DNA of 64,000 nucleotides from Sycobia sp. Sy_11 (GCA_018907035.1 JACCIC010000135.1:1171001-1235000), one strand, 5' to 3'. Positions 1 through 11,900 are shown, counted from the first letter of the stretch. Numbers and translations are program-made. The notes: generated by a model from the sequence alone, not told the origin.

Positions 1-500
1 TTAAATATAATTAAAATACGCAAATCTAATTCAATAAATACTAAAAATTAATTAAATTCCATCCAAAACAAGTATTTCAATTTGAAAAAAAAATTTAACC
101 TTCATATATTGCTTCGATTGCTTTCTTTTGTAAAGAACTTTTGAAGTCATCATAACCAAATTTACTTATTAATGTATTTAGTAGTATATCATTATTCATT
201 TTTAAATAACAGAAATTAATCTAAAAACTATAATATACATGCAAATATTTATATTTTATAAATGTAATAGAGAGGATCCAAGACAATACTGTTAAAGTAG
301 TCATGTGTAGAAGCTGGTAGAAGAATGTTTAATTGCAATCTTTCTAAACAGTTAGCAATTCTCTCCCTGGACGGCGTACTGTTTTCCCCTAAAATACCTC
401 TAGGAATTGCTCTAATAAAAATCTCTAGATATAATATAAAAACATTCTATATAGAAATCCCAATATTGAAATTCAAATGAATTTTAAAATAATAAATTTA
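1..500. other. AT-rich intergenic DNA
   Basis: No open frame, RNA gene or recognisable repeat could be supported here. The stretch is A/T rich with short homopolymers. Confidence 0.5.
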
Positions 501-548
501 GTTATACCAACGAAGATAGACGGTTATAGAAGCGCAAAGCCCATAGGC
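501..548 (+). repeat. Dispersed repeat, copy 1 (other copy at 8848-8894, inverted)
   Basis: About 48 bp, including GATAGACGGTTATAGAAGCG, recur almost exactly in reverse orientation at 8848-8894. The sequence around the two copies differs, so they are pieces of an unidentified dispersed element. Confidence 0.6.
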
Positions 549-550
549 AC

Positions 551-698
551 GCGAGTAACTACTGTCGGGGAACATTGATAATTAGTAATGTTTCCCGAAA
601 TCCAGATGGCGCTCATACAAGTACGCGGGTAACTACTGTCGGGGAACATTGATAATTAGTAATGTTCCCCGAAATCCAGGTGGCGCTCATACAAGTAC
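551..698 (+). repeat. Two tandem 74-bp units, each with a hairpin
   Basis: Two head-to-tail copies, 551-624 and 625-698, differ at only a few positions. Each contains an inverted repeat: GGGGAACATT, a short AT loop, then AATGTTCCCC. The second copy pairs perfectly and the first has one mismatch. Both end in a shared GGCGCTCATACAAGTA segment. Function is unknown. Confidence 0.75.
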
Positions 699-1460
699 CC
701 CAGTTCCCCGGCCGTAACCGCCATTTATGAAATTTATATGCAGGATGTGCAATTCTAATAATGAATAAATTCTGCAAAAATAGCTCCTGTATAGCCCAAC
801 CAATATTGAATAAAAAAAATTATTTAATTATTAAAATGTGAATGTATTATCTTCACTGTTATTAATATCTACTTTGTAAATAATAAAATACATGTCCCTG
901 ATGAAAATGGGTTGTTAACATTAATTCAAATTCTTTGAAAATTTTTTTATTTCCCTTGACGCTTTTCATTCCGAAATTTTATATTAAAGTTTATCCAAAA
1001 ATAATTGAAATAATGAACTTTAATTTTTTTAATTAATTTTTGTTTTCATAAACTCGCAAGAAAATTTTAACAGTCTATTAAAATAAAATTAATTACAGTC
1101 ACTCAAGTTTATTAATTTAAGTATGATTAAATAATTTTTAATTAAAAATTTTAGAATTATGATACGTTGTGGAGATGAAATAAATTTTCAATAAATTGGA
1201 ATTAACCTTATTAATACATTTTCAAAAGGTATGACATATAATCTTTCGTTTTATATATATATATATATATACATGTAATGCATATAAATCAGCTGTTAAT
1301 AAAAAAAGCGCGAACAGTATGTTAAATTATTAATGTATAGTGAAGTATCTATTGTAGCATTTGCATAGTATTTTAGAAAAGTATTTTATTTTAATTATTC
1401 GTAGCATATTATGTCTGATACGTAATTGATAAATTTATCCATATAATATAAGAATAAATC
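699..1460. other. AT-rich intergenic DNA
   Basis: No gene could be supported. A short (TA)n tract lies at about 1251-1271. Confidence 0.5.
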
Positions 1461-1560
1461 ATGCCTGTCCGTCAACTCTGTGCTTATTATAATTGCCAAA
1501 ACTCAAAAAAAAAAAGGATCCATTTTTATTGTTTCATCGATTCCCGAAAAATACCGAAAG
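1461..1560 (+). pseudogene. THAP-type zinc finger exon relic
   Basis: An ATG opens MPVRQLCAYYNCQNS, matching the start of THAP DNA-binding domains (Cys-x4-Cys near the N-terminus). After an 11-A run the family hallmark FHRFPKN appears, but in another frame, so a single-base indel in the A run separates the two parts. The segment ends at a good splice donor (AG/GTTAGT at 1561). A possible second exon at about 1754-1809, between TTCTAG and GTTTAA, reads partly like a THAP middle region but out of phase. THAP domains occur in host transcription factors and in P-element and hAT-like transposases; which one this was cannot be told. Probably broken, although the indel could be an assembly error in the homopolymer. 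Confidence 0.5.
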
Positions 1561-2033
1561 GTTAGTTTTGTTTTATAATGTTAAAAGAATTACGTATTGT
1601 TTCGAATATCACTAGAATTCGCTCAAAGTTTATCTGGATAAAATATTTCCAACGTTTCTCCTATATTTTTTCTACGATTTTAAGTTCAGGCAAATTAGGT
1701 AAAACATGTGCGAATTGCCATTGAAATATCAATTTTTTTTCATAAAATTCTAGATCAGGAAGCGTGTAATAAAAGCATAAATTGTCGGGTTCATAATAAA
1801 CCGGGAACAGGTTTAATTATTACATAATATTAAGAAAAGCCTTTTTTTCTATTTTATTAATAGTTTGCAAACTATGAATTGTATCAAAAACTGTTAACCG
1901 TTTTCTATAAGTTGTGCAGGTCATAATTCTGAACATATGCAAGTACTTTAATTTAATTAATTAAATTACTTTATTTAATTAATTTATTTAATGTTAATAA
2001 ATTAATTTATTCAATTAATTAAATTATTTCATT

Positions 2034-2037
<4 letters not shown>

Positions 2038-2088
<51 letters not shown>
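2038..2088. repeat. (CT)n microsatellite
   Basis: An uninterrupted CT dinucleotide run of about 50 bp followed by a short (ATGT)n stretch. Confidence 0.95.
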
Positions 2089-2089
<1 letters not shown>

Positions 2090-2221
2090 GTATGTATGTA
2101 TATATATTCTGCGTAATCTCTCGATGTAATCTCGGGATTACGTTATCACATATATTATTATGAATTATTCCTGTTTATTATAAAATAATTTTATTTTGCT
2201 TAAAAAAAATAACATTCAACC

Positions 2222-2300
2222 AACCGGAATCGAACCTACGATCAGCTACGACCTTCTGCTATACAAGCTAATGCATTATCCACTACGCTATAGATTATAC
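2222..2300 (-). repeat. tRNA-derived element (SINE head or tRNA relic)
   Basis: On the minus strand a polymerase III A box (TAGCGTAGTGGA) is followed by a B box (GGTTCGATTCC) at roughly tRNA spacing. A TTGTATA segment between them could form a Tyr-like anticodon loop with GTA. The acceptor arms do not pair and the region between anticodon and T arm is too long, so this is not a working tRNA gene. The downstream body of a SINE was not delimited. Confidence 0.5.
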
Positions 2301-2587
2301 ATACCAAAATTATGTAACTAATGTACTAGTATAGGGTTTGTAATAAAATACACGAATTGAGTATAGCGCTTCATAAGTTGCGTTTAAATATTTGGTTGAC
2401 AGTACGATACTTTTTAAATGCTTTATAGTAATCATAATCAATCAAAATCATTCATAAAATCAACAATCCAGTAAAATATGTAGTAGAAACGATTTGACCC
2501 ATACGTTGGCTCTGCGCGTGCTCGTGTAAGTTGTGTGTGTAAATAGAACATTACATATACAGTAATTGAACAATAATAGATCATTCC

Positions 2588-2588
<1 letters not shown>

Positions 2589-2622
<34 letters not shown>
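2589..2622. repeat. (TA)n microsatellite
   Basis: Pure TA run of about 34 bp. Confidence 0.95.
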
Positions 2623-2626
<4 letters not shown>

Positions 2627-2747
2627 CTATCTTTAAGAAAAAATAGCAAAGTATTGTAATTTGTACATTGTCAACATATAGGCCCAATCATTTCTACAAC
2701 ATTTTTAATGAATTGTTAGTTTTATTAATGATTTTTATTCATGATGC

Positions 2748-2750
<3 letters not shown>

Positions 2751-2793
<43 letters not shown>
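2751..2793. repeat. (TA)n microsatellite
   Basis: Pure TA run of about 43 bp. Confidence 0.95.
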
Positions 2794-2797
<4 letters not shown>

Positions 2798-2856
2798 GCA
2801 TAATTTAATATTATCTCTCCCCGAAGAATCGAAAGTAATCTTCAATAAATATTATC

Positions 2857-4139
2857 AGGTATGTGAATAAGTCTTTCCCGTTTTTTTTCAAATTTTGAGC
2901 CTTTATTGTGAAAAAATGGTTACAAATGAATTATTGAAAGTATTGGCCATCGCTAGCTACAACTTTTTCCCATCTTTCTGGCAACATACGAATGCCGTTG
3001 CGAAAAAATTCGACCGGTTTGGCCTCTATCCAGTCATCCACCCATTTTTTGGCTTCCTCGTAGGAATGGAAGTGCTGGTCAGCCAGGCCATGCGTCATCG
3101 ATCTGAAGAGATGGTAATCAGACGGAGCAACGTCTGGACTATACGGCGGGTGGGGTAGGACTTCCCATTTGAGCGTTTCTAAGTATGTTTTCACCGGCGG
3201 TGCAACATGTGGGCAAGCATTGTCATGTTGCAAAATAACTTTGTCGTGCCTGTCGGAGTATTGTTGCCGTTATTCTCGCAGTGCGCGGCTCAAACGCATC
3301 AATTGTCGTCGATAGACCTCGCCTGTGATCCTTTCATTCGGTTTCAAAAGCTCATAGTAAACCACACCTAGCTGGTCCCACCATATACAGAGCATGAGCT
3401 TGGCGCCATGAATATTTGGCTTGGCCGTCGATGATGATGCATGGCCGGGTAGTCCCCATGATTTTCTTCGCTTCGGATTATCGTAACGTATCCACTTTTC
3501 ATCGCCAGTCACGATACGATGCAGAAAACCCTTTCTTTTATGTCGCTGAAGCAGCTGTTCGCAAGTGAAAAAACGCCGTTCGACGTCTCTCAGCTTCAGT
3601 TCGTACGGCACCCAATTTCCTTGCTTTTGGATCATTCCCATGGCTTTCAAACGCTTGGAAATGGTTGTTCGGTCAACTCCCAATGCTTCAGCAAGTTCTT
3701 CTTGCGTTTGACAAGAATCTTCATCAAGCAAAGTCGCCAATTCTCGATCTTCAAAGATTTGCGGCCGCCCGGAACGCTCCTTGTCTTCCACGTCGAAATC
3801 ACCGCTTTTGAAGCGTCGAAACCATCCGCGAACACTTGAATCATCGACACAACCTTCTCCATAAGCCTCCTGAAGCAATCGATGCGTCTCAGCAGCAGAT
3901 TTCTTCAAATTGAACCAATAAAGTGAAACTTCCCGCAAATGACGTCGACTCGGCTCAAATTTCGACATTTTCACGATATCAAAAATTTATGATGCGAAAA
4001 AATTTTAACTAATGTGTTAGTATGGAATTGTTGACATATGAATAAGCTTTGATTATGACATATGTAACCATTGAATACACGCACAGTATTGGTGGCGCCA
4101 TCTCTTACAAAAAACGGGAAAGACTTATTCACACTCCTA
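2857..4139 (-). mobile_element. Full-length mariner (DD34D) transposon, about 1.28 kb
   Basis: Inverted terminal repeats of about 26 bp frame the element: TGTGAATAAGTCTTTCCCG near 2862 and its complement ending near 4133. They extend a few bases outward with mismatches. The length is normal for mariner and both ends are present. The transposase is on the minus strand and nearly intact. A TA duplication is clear only on the right. This is the youngest-looking mariner in the window. Confidence 0.9.
2931..3974 (-). pseudogene. mariner transposase with one in-frame stop
   Basis: This encodes a cut-and-paste transposase that binds the terminal repeats and inserts at TA. An N-terminal helix-turn-helix part (residues ~1-110, including VRGWFRRFKSGDFDVED) is followed by the DDE/D core. 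The three catalytic Asp lie in VTGDEKW, LQHDNACPHV and SPDVAPSDYHLF. The C-terminal MLPERWEK motif is present. The reading frame runs without a shift from 3974 to 2931 except for one TAA at about 3267-3269, following LSRALRE. That codon is one base from a Lys codon, so the gene is probably inactive through a single substitution. Length without the stop would be near 345 residues, as usual for mariner. Confidence 0.9.
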
Positions 4140-4459
4140 ATAAATTTGTAGATCAGAATAAAAAGTAAAGAATTATTTAGACTATTTAATCGAAAATTTA
4201 AATTTAATTATTACGTCGCTATAAAAATGCCCTATCTATGGTTTCAGAATAGCGTTTTATGATGATTCCATAAAATGCTAAAAAGATATATGTATATATA
4301 AGTAAGCTTTAATTATACATGCAGTATAAATACAGGAAAGTATTTTCTGATATAATGCTATTGTAATTTTTCACACACTTATTATTTTATTTAATATTAA
4401 TAATGATTCGTTCACATTGAAAAAGAACTTTCATTGTACATATTAAAATAATTATAATA

Positions 4460-4522
<63 letters not shown>

Positions 4523-4578
4523 TGGTCGAATTGAGTAATGGTCTGCTTATTAAATCCTTCAAAGAGTTAGACAAAGAA
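4140..4578. other. AT-rich spacer with (TA)n tract at 4464-4520
   Basis: No gene is seen. The only structure is a TA run of about 57 bp directly upstream of the next foldback repeat. Confidence 0.6.
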
Positions 4579-5820
4579 TATCTCTCCTCGCGCAGACATC
4601 GCGGTGCCGTCTACTGAGCATGCGCACATTCGCGCACTGCGTCACAGACAGCTCCAGCTACGTCGCTCTCGATTTTAGTTGTAAAATAGAATATCTAAAC
4701 TATAAAAGCAGCTATTTTGATGATTTTTTTTTAATTTAACTTTATTTTTTTTAACCTTCATAGTGCTCTTGGTTCTAATACAGTAATTCTATTATATCCA
4801 ATGTATAATAACGTTATTTAATTATTTTCAATTTTATATTGGTTTATTTAATAATTTAAAATTACTTTTACTTCATTTTTTGTCTTTCTGTTATAAGATT
4901 AACGTAATTCGATATTAGTTTTCCTTTTTTTCTGATAACCAATTTTTATTATTGATACATATTTACGCTTTTTTTTGTCGGTGATGCACTCAGCGCTGAA
5001 AATTATTATTTTTAATAGCTTAAACCAGGTTTGTCTTTATAAATCATTTACACGATCGATATAAATATATAGTACTTAATATCTACACACAATGACGAAT
5101 ATTACAAGAATTGAAACAAATAAAAATAGTTCGAAATACAAGAGAGAATTTCTCTCCAATGAATAGAATTGGAAGCTTATATACATTAATAATGTATAAA
5201 CACTGAAAATAGAACATGTTAATGTAATTGATGTTAAGCAATTATAAATACGAATTATTTATTGTTGTTATTTTGAAAATTTTATTGTAATTTATCACGT
5301 ACTGCTTAACAAATATGTAGAAATTATGCACTATCTATTTATATCGATCGTGTAAATGATTTATAAAGACAAACCTGGTTTAAGCTATTAAAAATAATAA
5401 TTTTCAGCGCTGAGTGCATCACAGACAAAAAACAGCGTAAATATGTATCAATAATAAAAATTGGTTATCAGAAAAGAGAAAAACTAATATCAAATTACGT
5501 TAATCTTATAACAGAAAGGCAAAAAATGAAATAAAAATAATTTATATTATTAAATAAACCAATATAAAATTGAAAAGAATTAATTAACGTTATTATACAT
5601 TGGATATAATAGAATTACTGTATTAGAATCAAGAGCACTATGAAAGTTAGAAAAAATAAAGTTAAATTAAAAAAAATCATCAAAATAGCTGCTTTTATAG
5701 TTTAGATATTCTATTTTACAACTAAAATCGAGAGCGATGTAGCTGGAGCTGTCTGTGATGCAGTGCGCGAGTGTGCGCATGCTCAGTAGACGGCGCCGCG
5801 ATGTCTGCGCGACGAGAGAT
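4579..5820. repeat. Large foldback element with ~505-bp arms
   Basis: Left arm 4579-5087 and right arm 5317-5820 are near-perfect reverse complements around a 229-bp spacer. The arm ends are GC-rich (for example TACTGAGCATGCGCAC) while the inner parts are AT-rich. No transposase is encoded. This is a non-autonomous foldback or MITE-like element. High arm identity suggests a recent origin or gene conversion between the arms. Confidence 0.85.
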
Positions 5821-5849
5821 AAGCTGCCGCCAGCCGTCGCTGATGCCAC

Positions 5850-6130
5850 GCGTAAAAACTTTTTATAAATGTTACATTTCAACATAATTACTAATAATTT
5901 AGAATGTATTAATAAATGCAAAGATAGGTTAACCTTTATACTTGCACCTTGCCAAATTTCAAGTTAAAATGTTAATTAAATGACAAGTAATAAATAATAG
6001 TTTAAACAAAAATTTTCTCAACTTCTATTTGTCGTATGAAAATGTACAAGGGCTCAAAATTTTTCTTTTTTTAAGCGCAATAAAATGCACTTTGTTTCAA
6101 TATTTTAGCGTTAAAAACTTCCGAGATATT
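5850..6130 (+). repeat. Dispersed repeat, copy A (copy B at 6855-7130)
   Basis: The two segments share a run of similar blocks: AAAACTTTTTAT, AAAATGTTAATTAAAT, TAGTTTAAACAAAAAT and AAGGGCTCAAA, in the same order and orientation. Each copy follows a GC-richer piece containing GTAGACGGC or GTAGGCGGC. Identity is only moderate. This is an unidentified, non-coding repeat family adjoining the foldback element. Confidence 0.6.
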
Positions 6131-6854
6131 GTCCCTTGTAATGGCGTTTTTGACTTTAAACAATATAAAAATTTAATTTAAAAATCTGGACTTTTCAGCT
6201 TTGATTACTATTAATATCCTCTAATGATTGCATTTAACTGCATTAAAAAATTCCCAGCCGTTGGCGAACTTCGCAATGGTTAAGTTGCAATATAAATAAT
6301 TTTGCAACTGGTCGCCATTTTGAAAGTACACTTTGTAATTTGAAACGTAGTTTAAGTAGATGAAAAAACATCTGTTTGCGCCATTTTTATTGAATTTTAA
6401 TTGTTTAAACAAATTGTATAGTTCTTTGAATATCGAAAATTTTTCCATTCTCATTGTTTATTTAACAATAGAAAAATCGACTTTTTAAGTTTGTAATGTA
6501 CGTATTTTTGTTCACAATTATCTCCTGCAGAACTTTTATACGAAACATTTTTCGATTAGAGCAATATTATTTAAACTATTAATGAAAAACTAAAAAAAGA
6601 GCTTTTTTTTCTATTTTGCAATAAATAAATACGTCGCCGATGGGGTGCAATCCCGAGAATTTAGGGTCTTAGTGTACACATCCTCATCTATCATTTAATG
6701 AAAAAAAAGGCGTTGGAGAAATTGTTGAATCAAAACCCTAATTCGCCTGGACTAAGCTGTTTTTGCATGAGTACGCAAGTGAATGCATGTGCAGTAGGCG
6801 GCACTACGACGTCGGCGTGTGGATAGATAAACCGGCCGACCGCAGTAGACGGCA

Positions 6855-7130
6855 CATGAAAAAACTTTTTATGAACACTAGTTTTTTAAAAATTAATAAC
6901 CACTCGGAATGCAGTAACAATATTAAGATAGATGAAACTTTCTACCTTCATCTTACCAGTTACGATGTTAAAATGTTAATTAAATCGCTATTAATGAACA
7001 AAAGTTTAAACAAAAATTGTTTCTCCTTCTATTGGTAGTATTAAAATGTGTAAGGGCTCAAAAATTTTTTTTGCATATGTAATAACAAGCATTTGCTTTT
7101 ATCACATAAAGTTCAAAACGTTCGAGCTAT
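6855..7130 (+). repeat. Dispersed repeat, copy B
   Basis: Diverged direct copy of 5850-6130 in the same orientation. The short open frame across it is fortuitous, because it is not conserved in copy A. Confidence 0.6.
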
Positions 7131-7174
7131 CACCACTGGAAATATGAGTTTCTAACTTTCAACAATATAACAAT

Positions 7175-7847
7175 TTAATTAATAAATATTTTTATCGGTT
7201 TTACAGTCCTTATAATATAATGTATTAATTAAAATAATCGCAGTCAGCCTGTCCTTCTTTATAATCACCCTGTTTATAATCATCTGAAATAAAACTTATT
7301 ACTAAGATTAAAACTAATAAATTAAAATAATAATAAAATAATAATAAAATTAAATTAATAAAATAAATAAATTATATCCTATGTTAGCAAAGGCCAATCT
7401 GACTGCTCCCATCACCTTATTATATCCTTTGGAGTTCTACGTTTCGAACCACTACGGTTCACCCTCCGGAACTAAATTCTTAGTTTAGTTTAGTTTTAAA
7501 TAAAACTTGTTTATATTTAATTTACATTTCAATAGTTTAGTTCCTGAGGATGAACCGTAGGGGTTCGAAACGTCGAACTCCAAAGGATATAATAAGGTAG
7601 TGGGGGCAGTCAGATTGTCCTTTGCTAACATAGGATATAGTTTATTAATTTTATTAATTTAATTTAGTAATTTAATTTTATTTTATTATATTTTATTATT
7701 ATTTTAATTTATTATTTTTAATTTTATTAATAAGTTTTATTTCAGATTCTTCGGGGTTATTATAAATAAGTACCGTCTGACTGTCATTATTTTAATTAAT
7801 ATATTATATTATATGGACTGTAAGACAGATAAAAATATTTATTAATT
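7175..7847. repeat. Foldback element with a CTGANGA/CGAAACGT motif
   Basis: Arms 7175-7477 and 7534-7847 are imperfect reverse complements. Each outer end reads TTTTACAGTCC/GGACTGTAAGAC and each arm carries a CAGTCAG-type block. Near the centre of each arm (7431-7469 minus, 7543-7581 plus) is CTGAGGATGAACC, a short loop, then GGTTCGAAACGTC. The foldback at 61651-62614 carries a related set of modules, so both belong to one family. Confidence 0.8.
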
Positions 7848-8847
7848 TCATTCAAAATAGTCGACATAAGTACCATTTTTAACTAATATTTAATTATAAA
7901 TATGACCTTTTTGTGATTTAATCAAATTTTTTATTTTCTACACATTGCATTTTAATTCATTAAAAACGTCCTATCTATTGACGAACATCACAAGAGTTAA
8001 TTTTTAATAGAAACAATTTTGAAACAGATCACCATATTAAAATCACACTTTTTAATGTTAGACACATTATTACTATATTATCGAATTTGAATTGTTAAAA
8101 AATTGTGAAAAGTTATAAAACTATTTTATAGTTCTTAAATATCATTGAATTTCTGTATTACATTGTTTATTTAATTATAGCAAATTTGGTTTTGTAAGTT
8201 CTGAAGATACTTATTATTGATAATGATTTATTCACATTGAAAAAAAACTTTCATTGTGAATATTAAAATAATTCAAATAAATTTCAATAGTTCTAGATGC
8301 AAGAGAAAAATAATAATGTATATAAATAAAATAATAAAAATACATAATTACATCGCACAACCTCAAAATCACAACTTTTGGATGAATTTTAGATGTGTGA
8401 TGTAAAGTATCGTGTAAACTAGCGAAGAAATTAATTATTTCCCTCTTGAGACTTACCTCTTTCGCTTTGCAGGAGTGCGATATGTCTCACAAGGTAAATA
8501 ATCAATTTCCAGACTAGGAATAAAATTTTCTCCCACATTAATTTAAGAACATTTTTATTTAAGACGACGCTGTATCTTTTATATACATATTAAAGACAAC
8601 ACGCATACATTCATTCTAACGAGTGTGTAGGACACACTGCTCCATACATACACGTGACATCAATTCATACGAGTGCTGAAAAAAACTAGTGACTGCCCTG
8701 TAACCTTTTCTGCTTTTACGCAAGAACGACGGATCATATGCTGATGCAGGCTGATGTGCGCTGTATAATGATAATAATGATGTGTTGTAGACCATAGTGC
8801 TACCATCTGACGGACTTCTTGGTACTACGATTTTTTGTTACCTATTA
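7848..8847. other. AT-rich intergenic DNA
   Basis: No gene could be supported. It contains short degenerate repeats only. Confidence 0.5.
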
Positions 8848-8894
8848 GCCTATAGGCTTTGCGCTTCTATAACCGTCTATCTTCGTTGGTTATA
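8848..8894 (-). repeat. Dispersed repeat, copy 2 (inverted copy of 501-548)
   Basis: Reverse complement of 501-548 with one extra base. The short open frame spanning it is not considered coding. Confidence 0.6.
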
Positions 8895-9133
8895 CGAACA
8901 AATTCTTCAGATTATTCTTCAAGTGGGAAAACAGAGATATGTATTAATCTATTTTTCTAACGTACGGGCATACGGTATTTTCGCCATTTTTAGTAAATTT
9001 TCTGATAATAAATGTTAATATTCATAGAGTAACTCTTTAACTGATACATATTACCAATATACACACATGCGCGCGCGCGATGGTGCAAGTATTGAATATT
9101 GCTAAATGTTGTTATACAGAAGCATGAAGCATA

Positions 9134-9138
<5 letters not shown>

Positions 9139-9189
<51 letters not shown>
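9139..9189. repeat. (TA)n microsatellite
   Basis: Pure TA run of about 51 bp. Confidence 0.95.
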
Positions 9190-9193
<4 letters not shown>

Positions 9194-9293
9194 ATCTATC
9201 AAATAATTTTTGGAAACAATTTTTTTTATAATTATCTACTTTTTCTACATCTATTCAAATCATAAAAATAGATCAATTGCTGACAATGGTGAT

Positions 9294-9947
9294 TATATGA
9301 GGAGCTACTCCGATTGAGAGTCAAGTTCTCCAAAAGTTCTCTTTCGGCTCTCGCTGAGCTCTCTTGCGTCTCTTCTGTAATAAAACACCAAGTAAATAGT
9401 ACATCAAAGTTCATCTATAAGATTGCGTGGGCTATAAGAACGAGAGTCGGTAATTTTTACGTAATTTTTAGATATTCGCGATATAATAGCTAATTGTTCT
9501 TTCTTGAAATAAATATTTTTTAATAAATTCTATTACGCGCAGGTGATGATTGCGGGAAGGTTGATTAAAATTTACTTTTTCATAAAAATTTAATTTTTTT
9601 TATTTAAATTCTATATGACATTATAACGGTCAACGCTGCGTCTTTACCAAGCTTAATTTATTAACCTAAGGGTTTCCCCGCTATTGCAAAATATACATTA
9701 TGAGATTTCGACAGAAATCTAACATTACCTTAAAATATATAATGAGATTAGACGTTCTCTGGTTTTCTTTAGCTCTCTCCAGTTATTTTCAACTCTCGTT
9801 CTTATAGCCCACGCAATCTTATAGATGAACTTTGATGTACTGTTTATTTGGCGTTGTATTACAGAAGAGAAGCAAGAGAGCTCGGCGAGAGCCGAAAGAG
9901 AACTTTTTGAAAACTTGACTCTCAATCAGAGTAGCCCCTCATCTATA
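9294..9947. repeat. Foldback element with ~158-bp arms
   Basis: Arm 9294-9451 is an imperfect reverse complement of 9791-9947. Both contain GTGGGCTATAAGAACGAGAG or its complement and a CTCTCGC/GCGAGAG block. The 340-bp spacer is AT-rich. The sequence just left of the element (about 9191-9293) is also similar to 49341-49450, so the family has further partial copies. Open frames in both arms mirror each other and are not genes. Confidence 0.75.
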
Positions 9948-10513
9948 AATGTATAAATATATGAATTGCATTTATTCGGTATTGTAAATGGCTTCCGATT
10001 TATAGGTGTGAAACGATGTTTGCACAAAAATGAGCAAAGACAAAGAACAATTATAATCAGCAACATATCTTTAGAAGTATCAAAAATAAGGAAATAATAT
10101 AAATATCAAGTTTTGATATTTTAGAGAATATTTTATTTATTACAATTATTGAAAATATAATGCATTCCATTAATAATTATTATTAAATTACTAATAATAT
10201 TAAACTAAATTAAATTGTATAACATTGTATCAAGATGATATGGCAGTAGTATTAAATTAAAATTTTATAAAAGAAAAATAATCCCGATAAAAAATTATTT
10301 ATTCAATTTAATAAGATTTAATTTAACTACATAAATTTATTCTGTGTTGATATATTTATTTATATAAAAATGTGGATTTCTAATCAGCATTTTTAACACT
10401 CATTCCATTTGGTTTAAATTAATTTGACTGATTTTTGATTATAAAAAAACCCTAATTAATTTACATTACGATATGATTGGCAAATACATTTTTTTGAACC
10501 TCTATTAATTTTG

Positions 10514-10518
<5 letters not shown>
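9948..10518. other. AT-rich intergenic DNA
   Basis: No gene or clear repeat is seen. Confidence 0.5.

Positions 10519-10573
<55 letters not shown>
10519..10573. repeat. (TA)n microsatellite
   Basis: Nearly pure TA run. It abuts the first base of the solo LTR that follows, and another TA run starts at the LTR's last base. Confidence 0.9.
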
Positions 10574-11897
10574 TGTAACGGGTACTAAGTATTGGTGCTC
10601 GTTTTGAACTAGAGAGAGACAGACGACGTGTTATAGCCACTGTCGAACTCTAGCTGGAGGTAAGGGAGTGGGGGAAAAAAAGTTAGTAGAATTTTTGTCG
10701 AAGCATAGAGAGGCACGAGATTCATTTTCAATTTTATTGAATTGTTTTATTACATTATTATTGTTATTTTGAAGATTGTTTTCGTTGTACATTTATTGTT
10801 GATCGTGCCTGTGATTGTTATCCCTGGTTTTGAATATCGGAAGATTAGAAAGAAGGAAAAAGAGGGGTAATAGCAACAACCGAAGAATAACGGGCCCGCA
10901 ATGTGAGCTGCAATCCAAATATCACCGAATCGTGACAAGTATCCGAAATTCAATTTGAGCTATTTCGTTCTCGCTTATATGTGCGTCGACGGTCGTTCGT
11001 GCGGGAACTATCTGTTAATATAGATTCATTATATTTAGTTATATTCGATTTATTTTCGATACGCGTCAACATATACTACTCTAATTTATATACGTTAATT
11101 AACTGATTATAATAAATAATTATAAATCGGAGTGATCACGATAAATGATCAATTAACTTGTGTGCGTTTGTGAGAAATTCGAGCGGGATATATATACGCA
11201 CACAAGCATAACGATAGAGCATGATTAACTTGTACGTGTGTGTGTGTGTGCGATGGTGTATTCCGCCCGCGCGTACAAGTGGTTGAGAGAGAAAATCGCG
11301 CAATTATAATAGAATGAGATACGGTGGCGGCTCCTAGCGCATGAAGACCGCATTATAACAACATAAAACGCGCGAAATTTAAATTTCAAAAGAATTTAAA
11401 TCATTTTTATTCTCGACCAAATTACACTCTATAAAAGAGTAGGATCGCGGATGTACTGAGGAATTTAAATCATAATTTATAATATTATTTGCAATTAAAT
11501 AAATATATTTAAATTGTTACAATAGATTATTTACATCTTATTAATTCTAACCAATAAATTCTGATATTTGCGATTCAGGACCCTGCCGCCTCCGCGGTGA
11601 ATTACGGCATTTGTTATATTTAATATTAATAATTTTAATGTTATTTATTGTTTAATAATAAACAATTACCGTATTTCTAACTGATAGCCATGTGATTTAT
11701 TTTTAATCAATTTCCTTTAAGAATATTTTTATTAATAATTAATTATTTAAATAATTCAATAATTGTTTCTAGCTAAGGTAGACGAAACCTTGGCAATGAT
11801 AAATAATTAATTAAAGGTAAGTCCTATAATAATTGTAACGGCCTATAGCAGTAAAATAAGATACCAGGACCGTACCTATCCCTAATAGGGCCCCGTT

Positions 11898-11900
<3 letters not shown>
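10574..11900. mobile_element. Solo LTR, 1327 bp
   Basis: The segment starts TGTAACGGG and ends CCCCGTTACA, a perfect inverted pair of at least eight bases with TG/CA termini as in gypsy and BEL LTRs. It is more GC-rich than its surroundings and has no internal coding sequence. It lies inside a (TA)n tract with ATAT on both sides, compatible with a 4-bp target duplication. Recombination between two LTRs explains the absence of an internal region. Transcription direction is not certain. Confidence 0.75.

Noticed and set aside
8797..9018. 73-codon frame with hydrophobic stretches
   Set aside because: It overlaps a dispersed repeat whose other copy (501-548) is not open in the same way.
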